Source: Verrucomicrobiaceae bacterium (GTDB lineage: Bacteria; Verrucomicrobiota; Verrucomicrobiia; Opitutales; Intestinicryptomonadaceae). From it: 64,000 nucleotides of DNA. Shown piece by piece: positions 41,952 through 51,928 of this stretch; positions within the stretch are counted from its first letter, which is position 1; every line of letters starts with the position of its first letter. A program made the position numbers and the translations under genes. The notes under the pieces were generated by a model, which did not search any database, was not told the origin of the DNA, and saw nothing but the letters and a program-made list of their open reading frames with translations. Location of the stretch: the NCBI GenBank assembly GCA_015061955.1, contig SUVO01000007.1:1-64000 (forward strand). The letters run 5' to 3'.

Positions 41952-43052
41952 ATGGATAACCACGAGCATTTTATGCGTATGGCACTCAACGAAGCAGTGC
42001 GTGCGTGGGGAAATACTGCACCCAATCCAATGGTTGGGGCAGTGCTTGTCAAAGATGGTAAAGTGGTGGCTACGGGGTATCATCGTTGTGATGGTTTGGA
42101 TCATGCCGAAAAAGATTGTTTGCGTAAGGTCGATTTTCACGCACAAGGTTGCGATATGTATGTAACTCTTGAACCTTGCACTACTCATGGCAGAACGGGG
42201 GCATGCTCTGAAGCTATAAAAAAGGCTGGCGTAAAACGTGTTTATGTAGGATGTAAAGATCCAAATCCACTGCACGCAGGACGTGCCGAAAGCGTTTTTC
42301 AAGAAGCAAATATTTTTTGTAAATTCGGCATTTTGGAAGATGAATGTCGGGAGTTGAATTTTATTTTCAATAAAAATATAACCTCAAAACAAGCTTTGTT
42401 GGCGTTGAAATACGCAATAAGTAAAGATGGTAAAATAACAGAATGTGCAGGCCAACCAACAGCTATTACTTGCGATAAATCTCGTGAAGATGTAATGCAA
42501 TGGCGAAAGTTGTTTTCGGCAATAGGTGTAGGTTGGAGAACGGTTGTTGCTGATAATCCAAGTTTGTTGGCTCGCACTTTTAGTGGTATTAAAGCACCTA
42601 AGGCACGTTTGATTTTCGATGCGTCGTTGAGGTCAGCAGATGCCGATATTTCAAAATTTAATGTCTTTAGCGATTTATACAAAAATATTACGCGCATTGT
42701 TTGCGATTGTTCTGCTGATATTTTTAAACAAGAAATGTTGTCGGCAAAAGGTGTCGATGTAATGCGTATAAATGCTCCAAAAAATTCTTCAGAGTTTTGG
42801 ACGATTCTAAAAGAGCAACTCTATGCTCAAAAAATATGTTCGTTATATCTGGAGGGTGGCGCGAGTGTTTATAAATCGGTGTGTGAGGCTAAGGCTGTAG
42901 ACTACGTTTTTGAATATGTTGCAAATAAAACGTTTGTTGGTGGATTACGCGCATTCGATAAAAATTATTTTACAATAAATGCAGTTGAAACGCATAATAT
43001 ATGCAATGATAAATTTACAAGAGGGTATCCAGTATGGAAGCAAATACCGTAA
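41952..43052 (+). CDS. ribD: Riboflavin biosynthesis deaminase/reductase RibD
   Basis: 366 residues in two domains. Deaminase: APNPMVGAVLVKDGKVVATGYH, LDHAEKDCL (His-Ala-Glu), LEPCTTHGRTGAC (zinc cysteines), about 1-145. Reductase: LLALKYAISKDGKI, DKSREDVMQWRKLFSAIGVGWRTVVADNP, LYLEGGASVYKS. It deaminates and reduces the pyrimidine intermediate of riboflavin. It overlaps the next gene by 19 bases. Other rib genes are not nearby. Confidence 0.93.
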   Translation: MDNHEHFMRMALNEAVRAWGNTAPNPMVGAVLVKDGKVVATGYHRCDGLDHAEKDCLRKVDFHAQGCDMYVTLEPCTTHGRTGACSEAIKKAGVKRVYVGCKDPNPLHAGRAESVFQEANIFCKFGILEDECRELNFIFNKNITSKQALLALKYAISKDGKITECAGQPTAITCDKSREDVMQWRKLFSAIGVGWRTVVADNPSLLARTFSGIKAPKARLIFDASLRSADADISKFNVFSDLYKNITRIVCDCSADIFKQEMLSAKGVDVMRINAPKNSSEFWTILKEQLYAQKICSLYLEGGASVYKSVCEAKAVDYVFEYVANKTFVGGLRAFDKNYFTINAVETHNICNDKFTRGYPVWKQIP

Positions 43053-43768
43053 AAAATTATTTTGAAAATCCCTTAGTTGTTGCCGATTATTTGCGCGCAG
43101 CTGAGGAAGTTGGCTTGTGGGAGTCGGAGCGAATTGTAGTTGAAAAATACGTTCCAAAAACTGCAACAATTTTAGAACTTGGTTGTGGCGCAGGACGTAT
43201 AGCTCGAGGGCTGAGTGCAATAGGTTATCAAAATATAACTGCTACTGATTTTTCTGAAAATATGGTGCTTGCAGCATCGGAATTGGCAAAAAAATATAAC
43301 GATAACACAGTATGCAAAGTTTGCGATGCTACAAAAATTTGTTTTGCTCCGGAAAGTTTCGATGCTGTAGTATTCGGTTTCAATGGGCTAATGCAAATTC
43401 CCAAAGAGAAAAATCGCATAAAGGCAATGCGTGAAATTTACAGAGTTCTAAAACCAAATGGCGTTTTTATCTTTACTACTCACGATAGAAAATCGAAAGG
43501 CAACGAAGCCTATTGGAGTATGGAGTCTAAACAATGGATTCATGGTTGTCAAAATCCTGTATTAGATGAGTATGGTGATATTTTCTACAAAGGAGACCAT
43601 GGGAACATTTTCATACATTCGCCTGTCGATGAAGAAATAAAAGATAATTTAAATCAAGTTGGTTTTGAAATTTTATTTCAGGCAATGCGTTCCGATATAG
43701 CTCAAGAAAACGCGTTAGTAGAAGATTTTTCTGATGAATGTGTTTTTAGAGTTGTAAAAAAATCCTAA
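43034..43768 (+). CDS. Class I SAM-dependent methyltransferase, unknown substrate
   Basis: 244 residues. Motif I ILELGCGAGRIARGLS at about 45-60, motif II ITATDFSENMV (acid-containing), motif III AVVFGFNGLMQIPKEKNR. Starts within the last 19 bases of ribD, so translationally coupled. The late HDRKSKGNEAYWSMESKQW is found in small-molecule type MTases. Substrate cannot be named. Confidence 0.8.
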   Translation: MEANTVKNYFENPLVVADYLRAAEEVGLWESERIVVEKYVPKTATILELGCGAGRIARGLSAIGYQNITATDFSENMVLAASELAKKYNDNTVCKVCDATKICFAPESFDAVVFGFNGLMQIPKEKNRIKAMREIYRVLKPNGVFIFTTHDRKSKGNEAYWSMESKQWIHGCQNPVLDEYGDIFYKGDHGNIFIHSPVDEEIKDNLNQVGFEILFQAMRSDIAQENALVEDFSDECVFRVVKKS

Positions 43769-43779
43769 ATAAAAAAACT

Positions 43780-46587
43780 ATGAATATTTTAAAAAGTGTA
43801 ATTATTCTGTCTATGGTTGTAGCATCAAATGTAATGGCAAATATAAATAGTGGTTTTGTGCGTGATGAAAATCTAAAAATAGAATTTCTCGCAAACGGAC
43901 TAACTGTGGCTGTATATAAAAATGTTGAACCACCAAAGCGTTGTACAATACGATTGCTCGTTAAATCGGGTTCGTTGTTTGAAAACGATAATGAACGAGG
44001 CTTGGCACACTTTATAGAGCATATGGCGTTCAATGGTACAAAGCATTTTCCTTCGGGAGCTATGACCGAGTATTTCCAGCGTCTTGGTATGGCGTTTGGT
44101 AGCGATACAAATGCTCATACAAGTTTTACAGAAACCGTTTATAAGTTGGAATTACCAGAGGTTTCTGAGAAAATATTAGACGAAAGCTTGTTGTTGTTGC
44201 GCGATTATGCCGATGGAATGCTTTTTGAACAGTCGTTTATAGATTCTGAACGCAGTGTTATTGTTGCAGAAATGAATGCTCGCGACGACGCAAATTACAG
44301 AAAAGTTGTAAAAGAAATTGCCTCGGGATTTGAAGGTACTAAGTTTGCCGAGCGTATGCCCATTGGTATTGCCGATGTTGTTAAAAAAGCAAATAAAGCA
44401 GATTTTGAAAAATTTTATCGCGAAAATTATCGTCCAGATAATATGGTGTTGGTTGTTGTTGGCGATATAAATGAAGCTGAAATTTTCAATTTGGCTAAAA
44501 AACATTTCGGCGATTTTAAAGCTCCAAATGCCGAAGCTCGCAAGGCTGATGTAGGTGAGTTAACTGGCAAAAATGGAGGAATAGGTGGTGAAAAGTTGTC
44601 GATAAAAGTAGATGCGATGGGCGTGCCAAATCTGACAAATTCAACTGCATCGTTGTCGTTTGTGCGTCCAGTGGTGAAGTCTTTAGATAGCGTTGAAAGT
44701 AGAGCCGAAAGCGATAAACTCAACTTGTTAGGATACGTTTTAAATGCTCGTTTTCAGCGTATTGCCGATACCCCTAATTCGCCTATAAATTCAGGAGCTA
44801 GTGCGTTTTACGATTTCTGCTCAAAAGTGCTTATATTCTCAGTCTCTTGCGATGCGCCGTTGGGTAAATATGCCGATGCTACCGAGGAATTGTTCCGTCA
44901 AGTTTTGAGCATTGATACCATAACCGATGCAGAAGTTGAAAACGCAAAAAAGAAAATTTTTGATATTTTGCAAACTGCAATAAATGGTAAATCTACCCGA
45001 AAAAACAAGGCGTTGGCAGGCGAAATAACGTCGGCATTTTCCGACGGGATAACGTTTATATCGCCCGAAGAAGATATGCGTTTAACACAAAATGCGTACA
45101 AAAATTGCAATGCTAAAGAGCTTGTTGAATTGTTCAAAAAAGTTGTACAAGAAAGTAAGGTGTCGTTGTTTGTGTCGGATGCAAAGGTGGAAAAAACTCA
45201 AGAATTTGAAGCCGAAGTAAACAAGGCGTATGCTACTGCGTATAATTCAAAATATTCAGCCGATAAATTTGCAGTTTCAAAACTTATTTTTGCTGAGTAT
45301 AAAAATGTTCCTGAAATTGTTTATCGTAAAAAAATCGATAAGTTGGGTATTACGCAGATAAAATTTGCCAATGGCGTTGCGCTGAATATTAAACCTACCA
45401 AGTTTACTAAAGACGAAGTTTTGGTAAATGTTTGTATAGGTAATGGTGTGTTGTCGGTGCCTGAAAAATCGCCAGAATTTTATACTGCAGTTTCGGCAAT
45501 GGTGCTTGGAGGAACAGAATTTCAGAGTGCCGCAGAAATAAATGCTGCTATCAATCTGTTGAAAATGACAGTTCGGGCTAAGATGTCTGGTGGTTGTATA
45601 TCGGTGTTTGGCTCAAGTAATTCTCGTGATAGCCAAACAATGTTGCGATACATTGCAACTATGATTTCATCGGCTGGTTTCCGTAGCGATGCTATCGAAA
45701 ATTTGCGTAATTTGGCAGAGGCGTTCTATCGAAATGTAGAGACTGATCCAGCATCAAAATTAAAGTTCTTAACGTCTGATATTTTGAGATCGTCGAGTAT
45801 TGCGAAAATTCCTGGGAGCTTTGAAAATTTCAAGAAGTATTCAATGGCTGATTTTGCATCGTGGTTGAAACCAATCTTGCAAAATGATTATCTTGAAATA
45901 TCGGTTGTTGGTGATTTTGATGCCGAAGAAATTATAGATGTTGTTGCAAAGTCGTTTGGTGCAATGCCAAAGCGTGCTGATGCGTTGCCAAAACTCGCCG
46001 AAAAAATCGAGATGAAAAAATCGGGAACAGTCTTGAAGCAGACTTATCAGGCAACAACCGAACCACGTTCGTTGGCGTGTGTTGTGTGGAATACATCGTT
46101 TGGTAAAGATATGCGTAAAATGCGTACGGCAACAATTCTTAGTGCAATTTTAGATGATGTTTTGCGTAAAGATGTCCGTGAGGGCGAGGGTAATGTTTAT
46201 AGCCCGTTTGCATTTTATAGTAATGTGCCTTGGTTGGATTATTTTGGCTTTACGTCGGCGGCAAGTTTTGTAGAGCCAGCGTATAATGAGCAGTTGTTGA
46301 AGACACTCGATGAGTGTGGTAAAAAATTGCAAAAACAAATTACTCAAGACGAATTTGAGCGTGCAAAAATTCCAATAATAAAATCGTTGAAGACTGCAGA
46401 ACGCAATAATAAGTATTGGTTGCTTAGCGTTATGTCGCAGTCGCAAGTAGAGCCTATAATGATAGATATGGCGTTGAATAGAATTGAGTATTATAATGGG
46501 GTGTCGCTTGAAGATGTGCGCAAAATGGCAAAAGAAATCTTTGATATAGCACCAGTGTCAATTTCGGTTATGCCCGAAAAGAAATAA
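43780..46587 (+). CDS. Secreted M16-family zinc peptidase (two-domain, PqqL/insulinase type)
   Basis: 935 residues with a signal peptide (MNILKSVIILSMVVASNVMA). The inverted zinc motif HFIEH (HxxEH) lies at about 77-81 in GLAHFIEHMAFNGTKHFP, and the third ligand Glu in ERSVIVAEMNARDD near 155. The second M16 domain begins around 520. Long M16 proteins of this kind are periplasmic peptide-degrading clamshells. Follows the methyltransferase by 11 bases. Confidence 0.9.
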   Translation: MNILKSVIILSMVVASNVMANINSGFVRDENLKIEFLANGLTVAVYKNVEPPKRCTIRLLVKSGSLFENDNERGLAHFIEHMAFNGTKHFPSGAMTEYFQRLGMAFGSDTNAHTSFTETVYKLELPEVSEKILDESLLLLRDYADGMLFEQSFIDSERSVIVAEMNARDDANYRKVVKEIASGFEGTKFAERMPIGIADVVKKANKADFEKFYRENYRPDNMVLVVVGDINEAEIFNLAKKHFGDFKAPNAEARKADVGELTGKNGGIGGEKLSIKVDAMGVPNLTNSTASLSFVRPVVKSLDSVESRAESDKLNLLGYVLNARFQRIADTPNSPINSGASAFYDFCSKVLIFSVSCDAPLGKYADATEELFRQVLSIDTITDAEVENAKKKIFDILQTAINGKSTRKNKALAGEITSAFSDGITFISPEEDMRLTQNAYKNCNAKELVELFKKVVQESKVSLFVSDAKVEKTQEFEAEVNKAYATAYNSKYSADKFAVSKLIFAEYKNVPEIVYRKKIDKLGITQIKFANGVALNIKPTKFTKDEVLVNVCIGNGVLSVPEKSPEFYTAVSAMVLGGTEFQSAAEINAAINLLKMTVRAKMSGGCISVFGSSNSRDSQTMLRYIATMISSAGFRSDAIENLRNLAEAFYRNVETDPASKLKFLTSDILRSSSIAKIPGSFENFKKYSMADFASWLKPILQNDYLEISVVGDFDAEEIIDVVAKSFGAMPKRADALPKLAEKIEMKKSGTVLKQTYQATTEPRSLACVVWNTSFGKDMRKMRTATILSAILDDVLRKDVREGEGNVYSPFAFYSNVPWLDYFGFTSAASFVEPAYNEQLLKTLDECGKKLQKQITQDEFERAKIPIIKSLKTAERNNKYWLLSVMSQSQVEPIMIDMALNRIEYYNGVSLEDVRKMAKEIFDIAPVSISVMPEKK

Positions 46588-46692
46588 TATTCTAATAAAA
46601 AATACAATTTATTGTTTTTTTGGGGTTGAAAATTAGGAAAAATTTTTCAAACATGCGAATAAATTATTGAGGTAATCAATACTTTATAAAAT

Positions 46693-47598
46693 ATGGATAT
46701 GAAAAATTTAACTACATTTTTATTATTAGTAACTTCTATTATATTAGTTTGTTATAGTGTTTTTCTTAACAAAAATGACGATGAGAAAAGCACCGAAGAA
46801 CATGTATCTGTTGTTAGTTCACGAGAAAATGATGTTTCCAAATCAGCTACAACAGATATTGATTCTGTTTACAAACGGGAAGTAAATGATTTTGAAAAAA
46901 TTATAAATGATACTCGCATTACTTCTTTGGAGGTGAAAAATAAAACTATGCCTGATGCAATCGAGTATATTTGTAATGAGTTGAAAAATGATAAAAATTT
47001 AGCTCTTCCTAATAATTTTAATATTATTTTGTGCGATAGTGATATTCATGTAGGAAATGTGTCGTTGAATATAAAGTATCAATCCATAAAGTCTATGTTA
47101 GACACGTTATCAAACGAGTTTGGATATACATATTATCTAAAAAATCAAAATATTTATTTGCGTATAAAAACTTCTACATTACGTAAATTGAAAAAAACAT
47201 CAAATCCACTTAATAACATAAGTATTGGTAATATAAAAATAGAAGACCAACCTATGTCTGTTGTTGTAGAGCGTATTCAAGAAAAAATAGCAGAATCTAA
47301 AATAAAGGTAGTTTTAGCAGATAGCCATGTACATGTTGAAAATATATCATTTAATTTAGAGAATGTTTCGTTAAAAGAGATTTTGAATCTGCTAAAAAGT
47401 AAATACGGGTATTTGTATGATTTTAAAGACTCTGTAATCAATATTAGAATAGATCCAATCGTAGCAAGAAGATTAAAAGACAATATGTTGTTTCGAGAAA
47501 AACAACAAAAACAAATGCAATTCGGAAATGTGGAAACTTTGAAAAAAAAAAGAATATCAAATTATAAATACTTCCGAAGCCGATTTAACATTTGCTAA
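46693..47598 (+). CDS. STN-domain membrane-anchored protein, 5' part of a frame-split gene
   Basis: 301 residues (start at 46699 also possible). N-terminal anchor MKNLTTFLLLVTSIILVCY, then two similar repeats of about 85 residues of secretin/STN type (SLNIKYQSIKSMLDTLSNEFGYTYYLKNQNIYLRI, and SFNLENVSLKEILNLLKSK-YGYLYDFKDSVINI). The last 17 codons after the A10 tract at 47542-47551 look non-native, as the frame after one A fewer stays open and enters the next ORF. Taken together 46693-48619 would be one gene of about 641 residues. Confidence 0.7.
   Translation: MDMKNLTTFLLLVTSIILVCYSVFLNKNDDEKSTEEHVSVVSSRENDVSKSATTDIDSVYKREVNDFEKIINDTRITSLEVKNKTMPDAIEYICNELKNDKNLALPNNFNIILCDSDIHVGNVSLNIKYQSIKSMLDTLSNEFGYTYYLKNQNIYLRIKTSTLRKLKKTSNPLNNISIGNIKIEDQPMSVVVERIQEKIAESKIKVVLADSHVHVENISFNLENVSLKEILNLLKSKYGYLYDFKDSVINIRIDPIVARRLKDNMLFREKQQKQMQFGNVETLKKKRISNYKYFRSRFNIC
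47542..47551 (+). other. A10 homopolymer, probable slippage or frameshift site
   Basis: Ten A in a row between TTG and GAA. With nine A the reading frame of 46693 continues as K-K-K-E-Y-Q and without any stop into the frame of 47681. RNA polymerase slippage, phase variation or a sequencing error could each explain it. Confidence 0.75.
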
Positions 47599-47680
47599 AA
47601 ATATTGTAAAAAGCTCTAATTTTGAATTTTTAGCAAAGAAAAAGAATGCTATACCTACTACTAAAGTTCATAGAAAATAT

Positions 47681-48619
47681 ATGTTAAATATAGATATTAG
47701 TCAAAAAGTTAATAGACTATATTCTGGTGAAGATGGCTCAAACAATTCTACAAATGTACGCAAAGAAATTACTGTTACAATAAAAAGTTTTGTTCCTATT
47801 GATGTTATAGTTTGTTATTTTTGTAATGTCGGTTCAGATTATAAATCCGAAGCCCATTTAAAATATAAATACTATGTAATGTCGGTAGATAGAGATAATC
47901 CTCATGTCTTTAAGTTTGAAGATGTAACTCCGGCATATCGTAATTATTCTTATCGAAATTACCGACATACATATGGTAATGCAAAAATGCAGTCGGCAAT
48001 TTTTCTATATGAAAAAGGCACGGGAAATCTCATTGGTAAAAAAGGTACAAAAGATAATTTCTTAAAATATATGGAGGCAACCAAACGTGATGAGATGATT
48101 TCGTATGTTAAAAGTGTGAAAGAGGGTAATGGCAATACAAGAAGCAACTATTCTTCAAGTGATGGTTCCCCAACATATGGGCATAATTTTACAACCCCCG
48201 AGACATCTATACAGCGTATTCACACTAATAGTAATTCTACAATAAGAATATATAATATGCCTCTAAAAAACTTAGAGAAACCCGTAGTGATATATGGAAG
48301 TCATCTGAGAAGTGAAGATTTTTGGATATTCTCATTTTTTGTGTATGTATCAAACGGGAAAGTTGAAGTTGAAAAGAATATAAATAAACTTAGAGCTTTC
48401 TATAATCATAAGTATTTTTTAAAAGATAATAAAAATTTTGTAGATTTTGGTATTATTATTTACGATGCAAATACAAAAGAGATTGTTTATAAGAATGCAA
48501 ATAGGTCAAAAGATATAACCGATTATATGGATAAAAATTATACTAAGCAAATTGTTGAATTTATGGAACGTTATGAGACTATCTCGAGCCAAGAATATAA
48601 AAGAAGTTCGAGTTATTAG
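47681..48619 (+). CDS. 3' part of the STN-domain gene, two further repeats of unknown type
   Basis: 312 residues if started at the internal ATG at 47681, but its frame is open back to the A10 tract at 47551. It has two related domains of about 140 residues: the first ends FLYEKGTGNLIGKKGT... YMEATKRDEMISYVKS, the second FGIIIYDANTKEIVYKNAN...YMDKNYTKQIVEFMERY. No signal peptide of its own, which supports it being the C-terminal half of the preceding protein. Low-GC, less biased codons. Function unknown. Confidence 0.6.
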   Translation: MLNIDISQKVNRLYSGEDGSNNSTNVRKEITVTIKSFVPIDVIVCYFCNVGSDYKSEAHLKYKYYVMSVDRDNPHVFKFEDVTPAYRNYSYRNYRHTYGNAKMQSAIFLYEKGTGNLIGKKGTKDNFLKYMEATKRDEMISYVKSVKEGNGNTRSNYSSSDGSPTYGHNFTTPETSIQRIHTNSNSTIRIYNMPLKNLEKPVVIYGSHLRSEDFWIFSFFVYVSNGKVEVEKNINKLRAFYNHKYFLKDNKNFVDFGIIIYDANTKEIVYKNANRSKDITDYMDKNYTKQIVEFMERYETISSQEYKRSSSY

Positions 48620-48665
48620 TTCAAACGTTAGATAGTATCTGAAAATCGGAAAAATAGAAAAACTT

Positions 48666-48696
48666 AAAAAGAGATTATCTTAGTAATCTCTTTTTT
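48666..48696 (+). terminator. Intrinsic terminator
   Basis: AAAGAGATTA / TAATCTCTTT with TCTTAG loop and T-run after the split STN gene. Confidence 0.88.
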
Positions 48697-48884
48697 ATAA
48701 TAACTATAATAACAATATTATCGTTATGTTGTTTTTGTTCTATGTGATATGGTAAAATTATTTATTCAAATTTTCCTGTTGTTAAATTATAAATGAACTA
48801 CTTGCTGTAATAGTATTGGCTCAATCGAAAAATCACGTAAAAAAGAGTTGAAAAAGTGGGGGAAGTTTTTACTATTTCAAGACA

Positions 48885-49598
48885 ATGAATTTAAAATATA
48901 AACGCATTGTTTTGAAATTGAGTGGCGAGGCCCTCAAAGATGTAAAAAAAGGAGACTGTTTAGACAGTAATATCCTTAAAAACTTGGCTGTCGAGCTGAA
49001 GGCTGTTCACGAAATGGGTGTTCAGGTTTGCTTAGTTGTCGGTGGTGGAAATATCTTCCGTGGCTTAAATGGCGCTAAATCAGGTGTCGACAGAACTACG
49101 GGCGACTACATGGGTATGCTCGCAACAGTAATAAATGGTTTAGCTTTGATGAACGCATTAGAAAAAGAAGGCGTGCCTGTTCGCGTTCAAACTGCTATCC
49201 CTATGGAAAAGGTTGCAGAACCTTTCATCGTACGTCGAGCAGTGCGTCATCTCGAAAAGGGCAGAGTTGTTATATTTGTAGCTGGTACGGGCAATCCGTA
49301 TTTCTCAACCGACACCACTGCTGCTTTGCGTGCAAGCGAAATTAATGCCGACTGCATCTTGAAAGCTACAAAAGTCGATGGTATTTACGATAAAGATCCA
49401 ATGAAATTCGCCGATGCCGTTAAGTATGATAGCCTTGAATATATGGAAGCTATCGAAAAACGTTTGGCTGTTATGGATTCCACTGCATTCTCGATGTGTA
49501 TGGATAACAAAATTCCAATTGTAGTATTCGACATGTGTGGCGAAGGTAACATTCGCAAGGTTGTTGGTGGCGAGAAAATAGGTACGGTTGTATCGTAA
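48885..49598 (+). CDS. pyrH: UMP kinase
   Basis: 237 residues. VLKLSGEAL near 10-18, [13 protein letters not shown] near 47, [21 protein letters not shown] near 128 and [10 protein letters not shown] near 167 define PyrH of the amino-acid-kinase fold. It phosphorylates UMP to UDP and is normally hexameric and GTP-activated. First gene of pyrH-frr-proB-sufT. Confidence 0.96.
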   Translation: MNLKYKRIVLKLSGEALKDVKKGDCLDSNILKNLAVELKAVHEMGVQVCLVVGGGNIFRGLNGAKSGVDRTTGDYMGMLATVINGLALMNALEKEGVPVRVQTAIPMEKVAEPFIVRRAVRHLEKGRVVIFVAGTGNPYFSTDTTAALRASEINADCILKATKVDGIYDKDPMKFADAVKYDSLEYMEAIEKRLAVMDSTAFSMCMDNKIPIVVFDMCGEGNIRKVVGGEKIGTVVS

Positions 49599-49612
49599 TA
49601 AAAATAAATTTT

Positions 49613-49637
49613 TACGCCGTGCAAGTTGTACGGCGTA
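49613..49637 (+). promoter_or_regulatory. Intercistronic hairpin between pyrH and frr
   Basis: TACGCCGT / ACGGCGTA, 8-bp stem, 9-base loop, no T-run: a likely mRNA processing or stability structure rather than a stop. Confidence 0.5.
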
Positions 49638-49670
49638 TCGCGTATATTTAACAAAAAAGAAAGGTAAAAA

Positions 49671-50231
49671 ATGGATATCTCAGCAGAACTTAAAAAAACA
49701 TCTGAAGCAATGAAAAAAGCAGTTGAATACGTTGGCAAAGAATTTGAAAGCGTAAACACTGGTAAGGCTAATCCAGGTATGGTTGAAAATGTAATGGTTG
49801 AAGCTTATGGCACTATGAGCCGTTTGAAAGATATTGCCGCTATAACAACTCCAGATAGCTCTACAATTCGTGTTCAACCTTGGGACAAAAGCATTCTAAA
49901 AGATGTTGAAAAGGCAATCTTAGCTGCAAATATCGGCTTTACGCCAGCAGTTATGGGCGAAGCTGTTCGTTGCCCAATTCCAGCACTCTCGGGTGAACGT
50001 CGTGTGGAGCTTGCAAAAATTTGCTCGGAAATGGCTGAACAAGGCAGAGTTCGTGTTCGCAATATTCGTAGAGAAGTTCTCGATGCTGCAAAAAAAGCTC
50101 AGAAAGCTGGGGCTGTAACTGAAGACGACTTGAAAAAGTTTGAAAAAGAAGTTCAGAATGCAACCGACAAAAGCATAGCTGATGTAAACGCAATGCTCGC
50201 GGCTAAAGAAGCCGATTTGAAAAAAATCTAA
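49671..50231 (+). CDS. frr: Ribosome recycling factor
   Basis: 186 residues. Helical-bundle segments VNTGKANPGMVENVMVEAYG, STIRVQPWDKSILKDVEKAI, LSGERRVELAKICSEMAEQGRVRVRNIRRE and the C-terminal ATDKSIADVNAMLAAKE are diagnostic. It splits post-termination ribosomes with EF-G. RBS AAAGG before the ATG; proB starts 5 bases after the stop. Confidence 0.97.
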   Translation: MDISAELKKTSEAMKKAVEYVGKEFESVNTGKANPGMVENVMVEAYGTMSRLKDIAAITTPDSSTIRVQPWDKSILKDVEKAILAANIGFTPAVMGEAVRCPIPALSGERRVELAKICSEMAEQGRVRVRNIRREVLDAAKKAQKAGAVTEDDLKKFEKEVQNATDKSIADVNAMLAAKEADLKKI

Positions 50232-50236
50232 TCTTC

Positions 50237-51325
50237 ATGGAAAAATCTTGTAAAAAGCGCATTGTCGTAAAGCTCGGCACAGGCGTACTCACAAGCGGAG
50301 TTGGTTGTTTGGAACTCGGCAAAATGAGTGCGTTATGTGCGCAAATTGCCGATGCAAAAAAACGTGGCATCGAGGTTATTTTGGTAAGCTCGGGGGCTGT
50401 CGGCTTAGGCATGGGTAAACTCGGTTTGAAAACTCGTCCAAAGAACATTCGTAAAGTGCAGATGTGTGCTGCAGTTGGACAGAGCATTTTAATTCAAACT
50501 TGGGCAGAATTGTTTGCACCGTTTTCGATATCGGTTGCTCAAATTTTGCTGACTCGAGATGATGTTGATGTGCTTTCTCGCCATAAGTCTATTCGCGAAT
50601 TATTAGACGAAATACTCGCCGATGGCGTTGTGCCAATTATAAATGAAAACGACTGCATTAGTGCTGCTGAATTAAACTTGAAGTTCGGCGATAACGATGT
50701 TTTAAGCTCGTTGGTTGCAACGCTATCAAAAGCTGATGAACTTATGATTTTCTCGACTGCTAAAGGTCTCATCGATATGCAGGGTAGTGGTGAGGTTGTA
50801 AAAGAAGTTGCAAAAATTACTCCAGAAATTAGAGCAATGGCTGGTGGTACAATGAGTGCTACTGCTGTAGGTGGTATGATTACAAAAATAAAGGCTGCCG
50901 AGATTGCTACAAAATCTGGTTGCGATGTTTACATTGCAAGAGGTGATGCCGAAAATATTTTGACAGATATTCTAGATGGCAAAAACCCAGGAACAAAATT
51001 TTTGGCGTCGAAAAGTGCAATAAGTTCAAAAAAACGTTGGTTGGCTTATTTCGGCAAAACTATCGCAAAAATAGTTGTCGATGAAGGTGCAGTAAAAGCG
51101 TTGCGTAGTTCGGGAGGCTCGTTGTTGCCTGCTGGTGTGCGTGCTGTTTCGGGTAAGTTTGCAAAGGGCGAAATGGTAGAGATTGTAGACGAAGCATCTG
51201 GTTTTGCTGTTGCGCGTGGCTTGACTGAGGTTGAATCGGGCGAGTTAGAACAAATGCGTAAGCATGTTGGTAAGTGTGGTCATAAAGATGTTGTGGTACA
51301 TCGTGATAATTTGGCTTTGATTTAA
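50237..51325 (+). CDS. proB: Glutamate 5-kinase
   Basis: 362 residues. VVKLGTGVLTSG near 9-20, VSSGAVGLGMGKL near 50, INENDCI near 136, GDNDVLSSLVATL near 150 and a C-terminal PUA domain (about 265-350) define ProB. It starts proline synthesis from glutamate. proA is not adjacent. Ends 2 bases before sufT. Confidence 0.95.
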   Translation: MEKSCKKRIVVKLGTGVLTSGVGCLELGKMSALCAQIADAKKRGIEVILVSSGAVGLGMGKLGLKTRPKNIRKVQMCAAVGQSILIQTWAELFAPFSISVAQILLTRDDVDVLSRHKSIRELLDEILADGVVPIINENDCISAAELNLKFGDNDVLSSLVATLSKADELMIFSTAKGLIDMQGSGEVVKEVAKITPEIRAMAGGTMSATAVGGMITKIKAAEIATKSGCDVYIARGDAENILTDILDGKNPGTKFLASKSAISSKKRWLAYFGKTIAKIVVDEGAVKALRSSGGSLLPAGVRAVSGKFAKGEMVEIVDEASGFAVARGLTEVESGELEQMRKHVGKCGHKDVVVHRDNLALI

Positions 51326-51327
51326 TT

Positions 51328-51897
51328 ATGAATTCTCAAAAAATAAAACTTTCAAGAGACGTTCATGCAATGCTCATCCCATCAGGGCTTGAGGTTCTTC
51401 TGGTTGCTGGTAATGAGGTGAAAATTACTCATCACTTGGGTGGAAATTATACGGTACTTGGGGTGTTCGGAATGGCTCGTATTGAGGGGACCGATGCCGA
51501 TGCTCTTGGTATAGGTGAGTCGCCAGCTCCTGCGAAAGATTCTGTTTGTGCAAGCGCTCATAAAAAAGAATATGTTTTTGAAGAGTCGTTGCCACAGGTA
51601 TCGGTAGAAGAACTTTGGAACGTTGCCAAAACTGTTTACGATCCAGAAATTCCAGTGAATATTGTAGACTTAGGTTTGGTGTACAGAATGGAATTTTTGG
51701 GCGAGGGCAAAGTTGTTGTGGATATGACTTTGACTGCTCCTGGTTGCTCAATGGGGCCAATAATTGCTGATGATTTACGTTTGCGTTTAGAGGCGTTGCC
51801 ATCTGTACGCGAAGCTTCGGTAAATATAGTTTGGGATCCACCTTGGAATCAAGATATGATGAGCCAAGAGGCTCGTATGATTTTGGGGCTCGTTTAA
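51328..51897 (+). CDS. sufT: SufT-type Fe-S cluster assembly protein (MIP18/DUF59)
   Basis: 189 residues. N-terminal about 85-residue SufT extension (GGNYTVLGVFGMARIEG with Thr/Gly pattern) and C-terminal MIP18 domain with WNVAKTVYDPEIPVNIVDLGLVY, MTLTAPGCSMGP (Cys) and VNIVWDPPWNQDMMS. It helps maturation of Fe-S proteins. Two bases after proB, so operonic, though no suf genes are beside it. Confidence 0.92.
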   Translation: MNSQKIKLSRDVHAMLIPSGLEVLLVAGNEVKITHHLGGNYTVLGVFGMARIEGTDADALGIGESPAPAKDSVCASAHKKEYVFEESLPQVSVEELWNVAKTVYDPEIPVNIVDLGLVYRMEFLGEGKVVVDMTLTAPGCSMGPIIADDLRLRLEALPSVREASVNIVWDPPWNQDMMSQEARMILGLV

Positions 51898-51928
51898 AAA
51901 ATGTTAATTTTGAAATAAGAAAATTATT

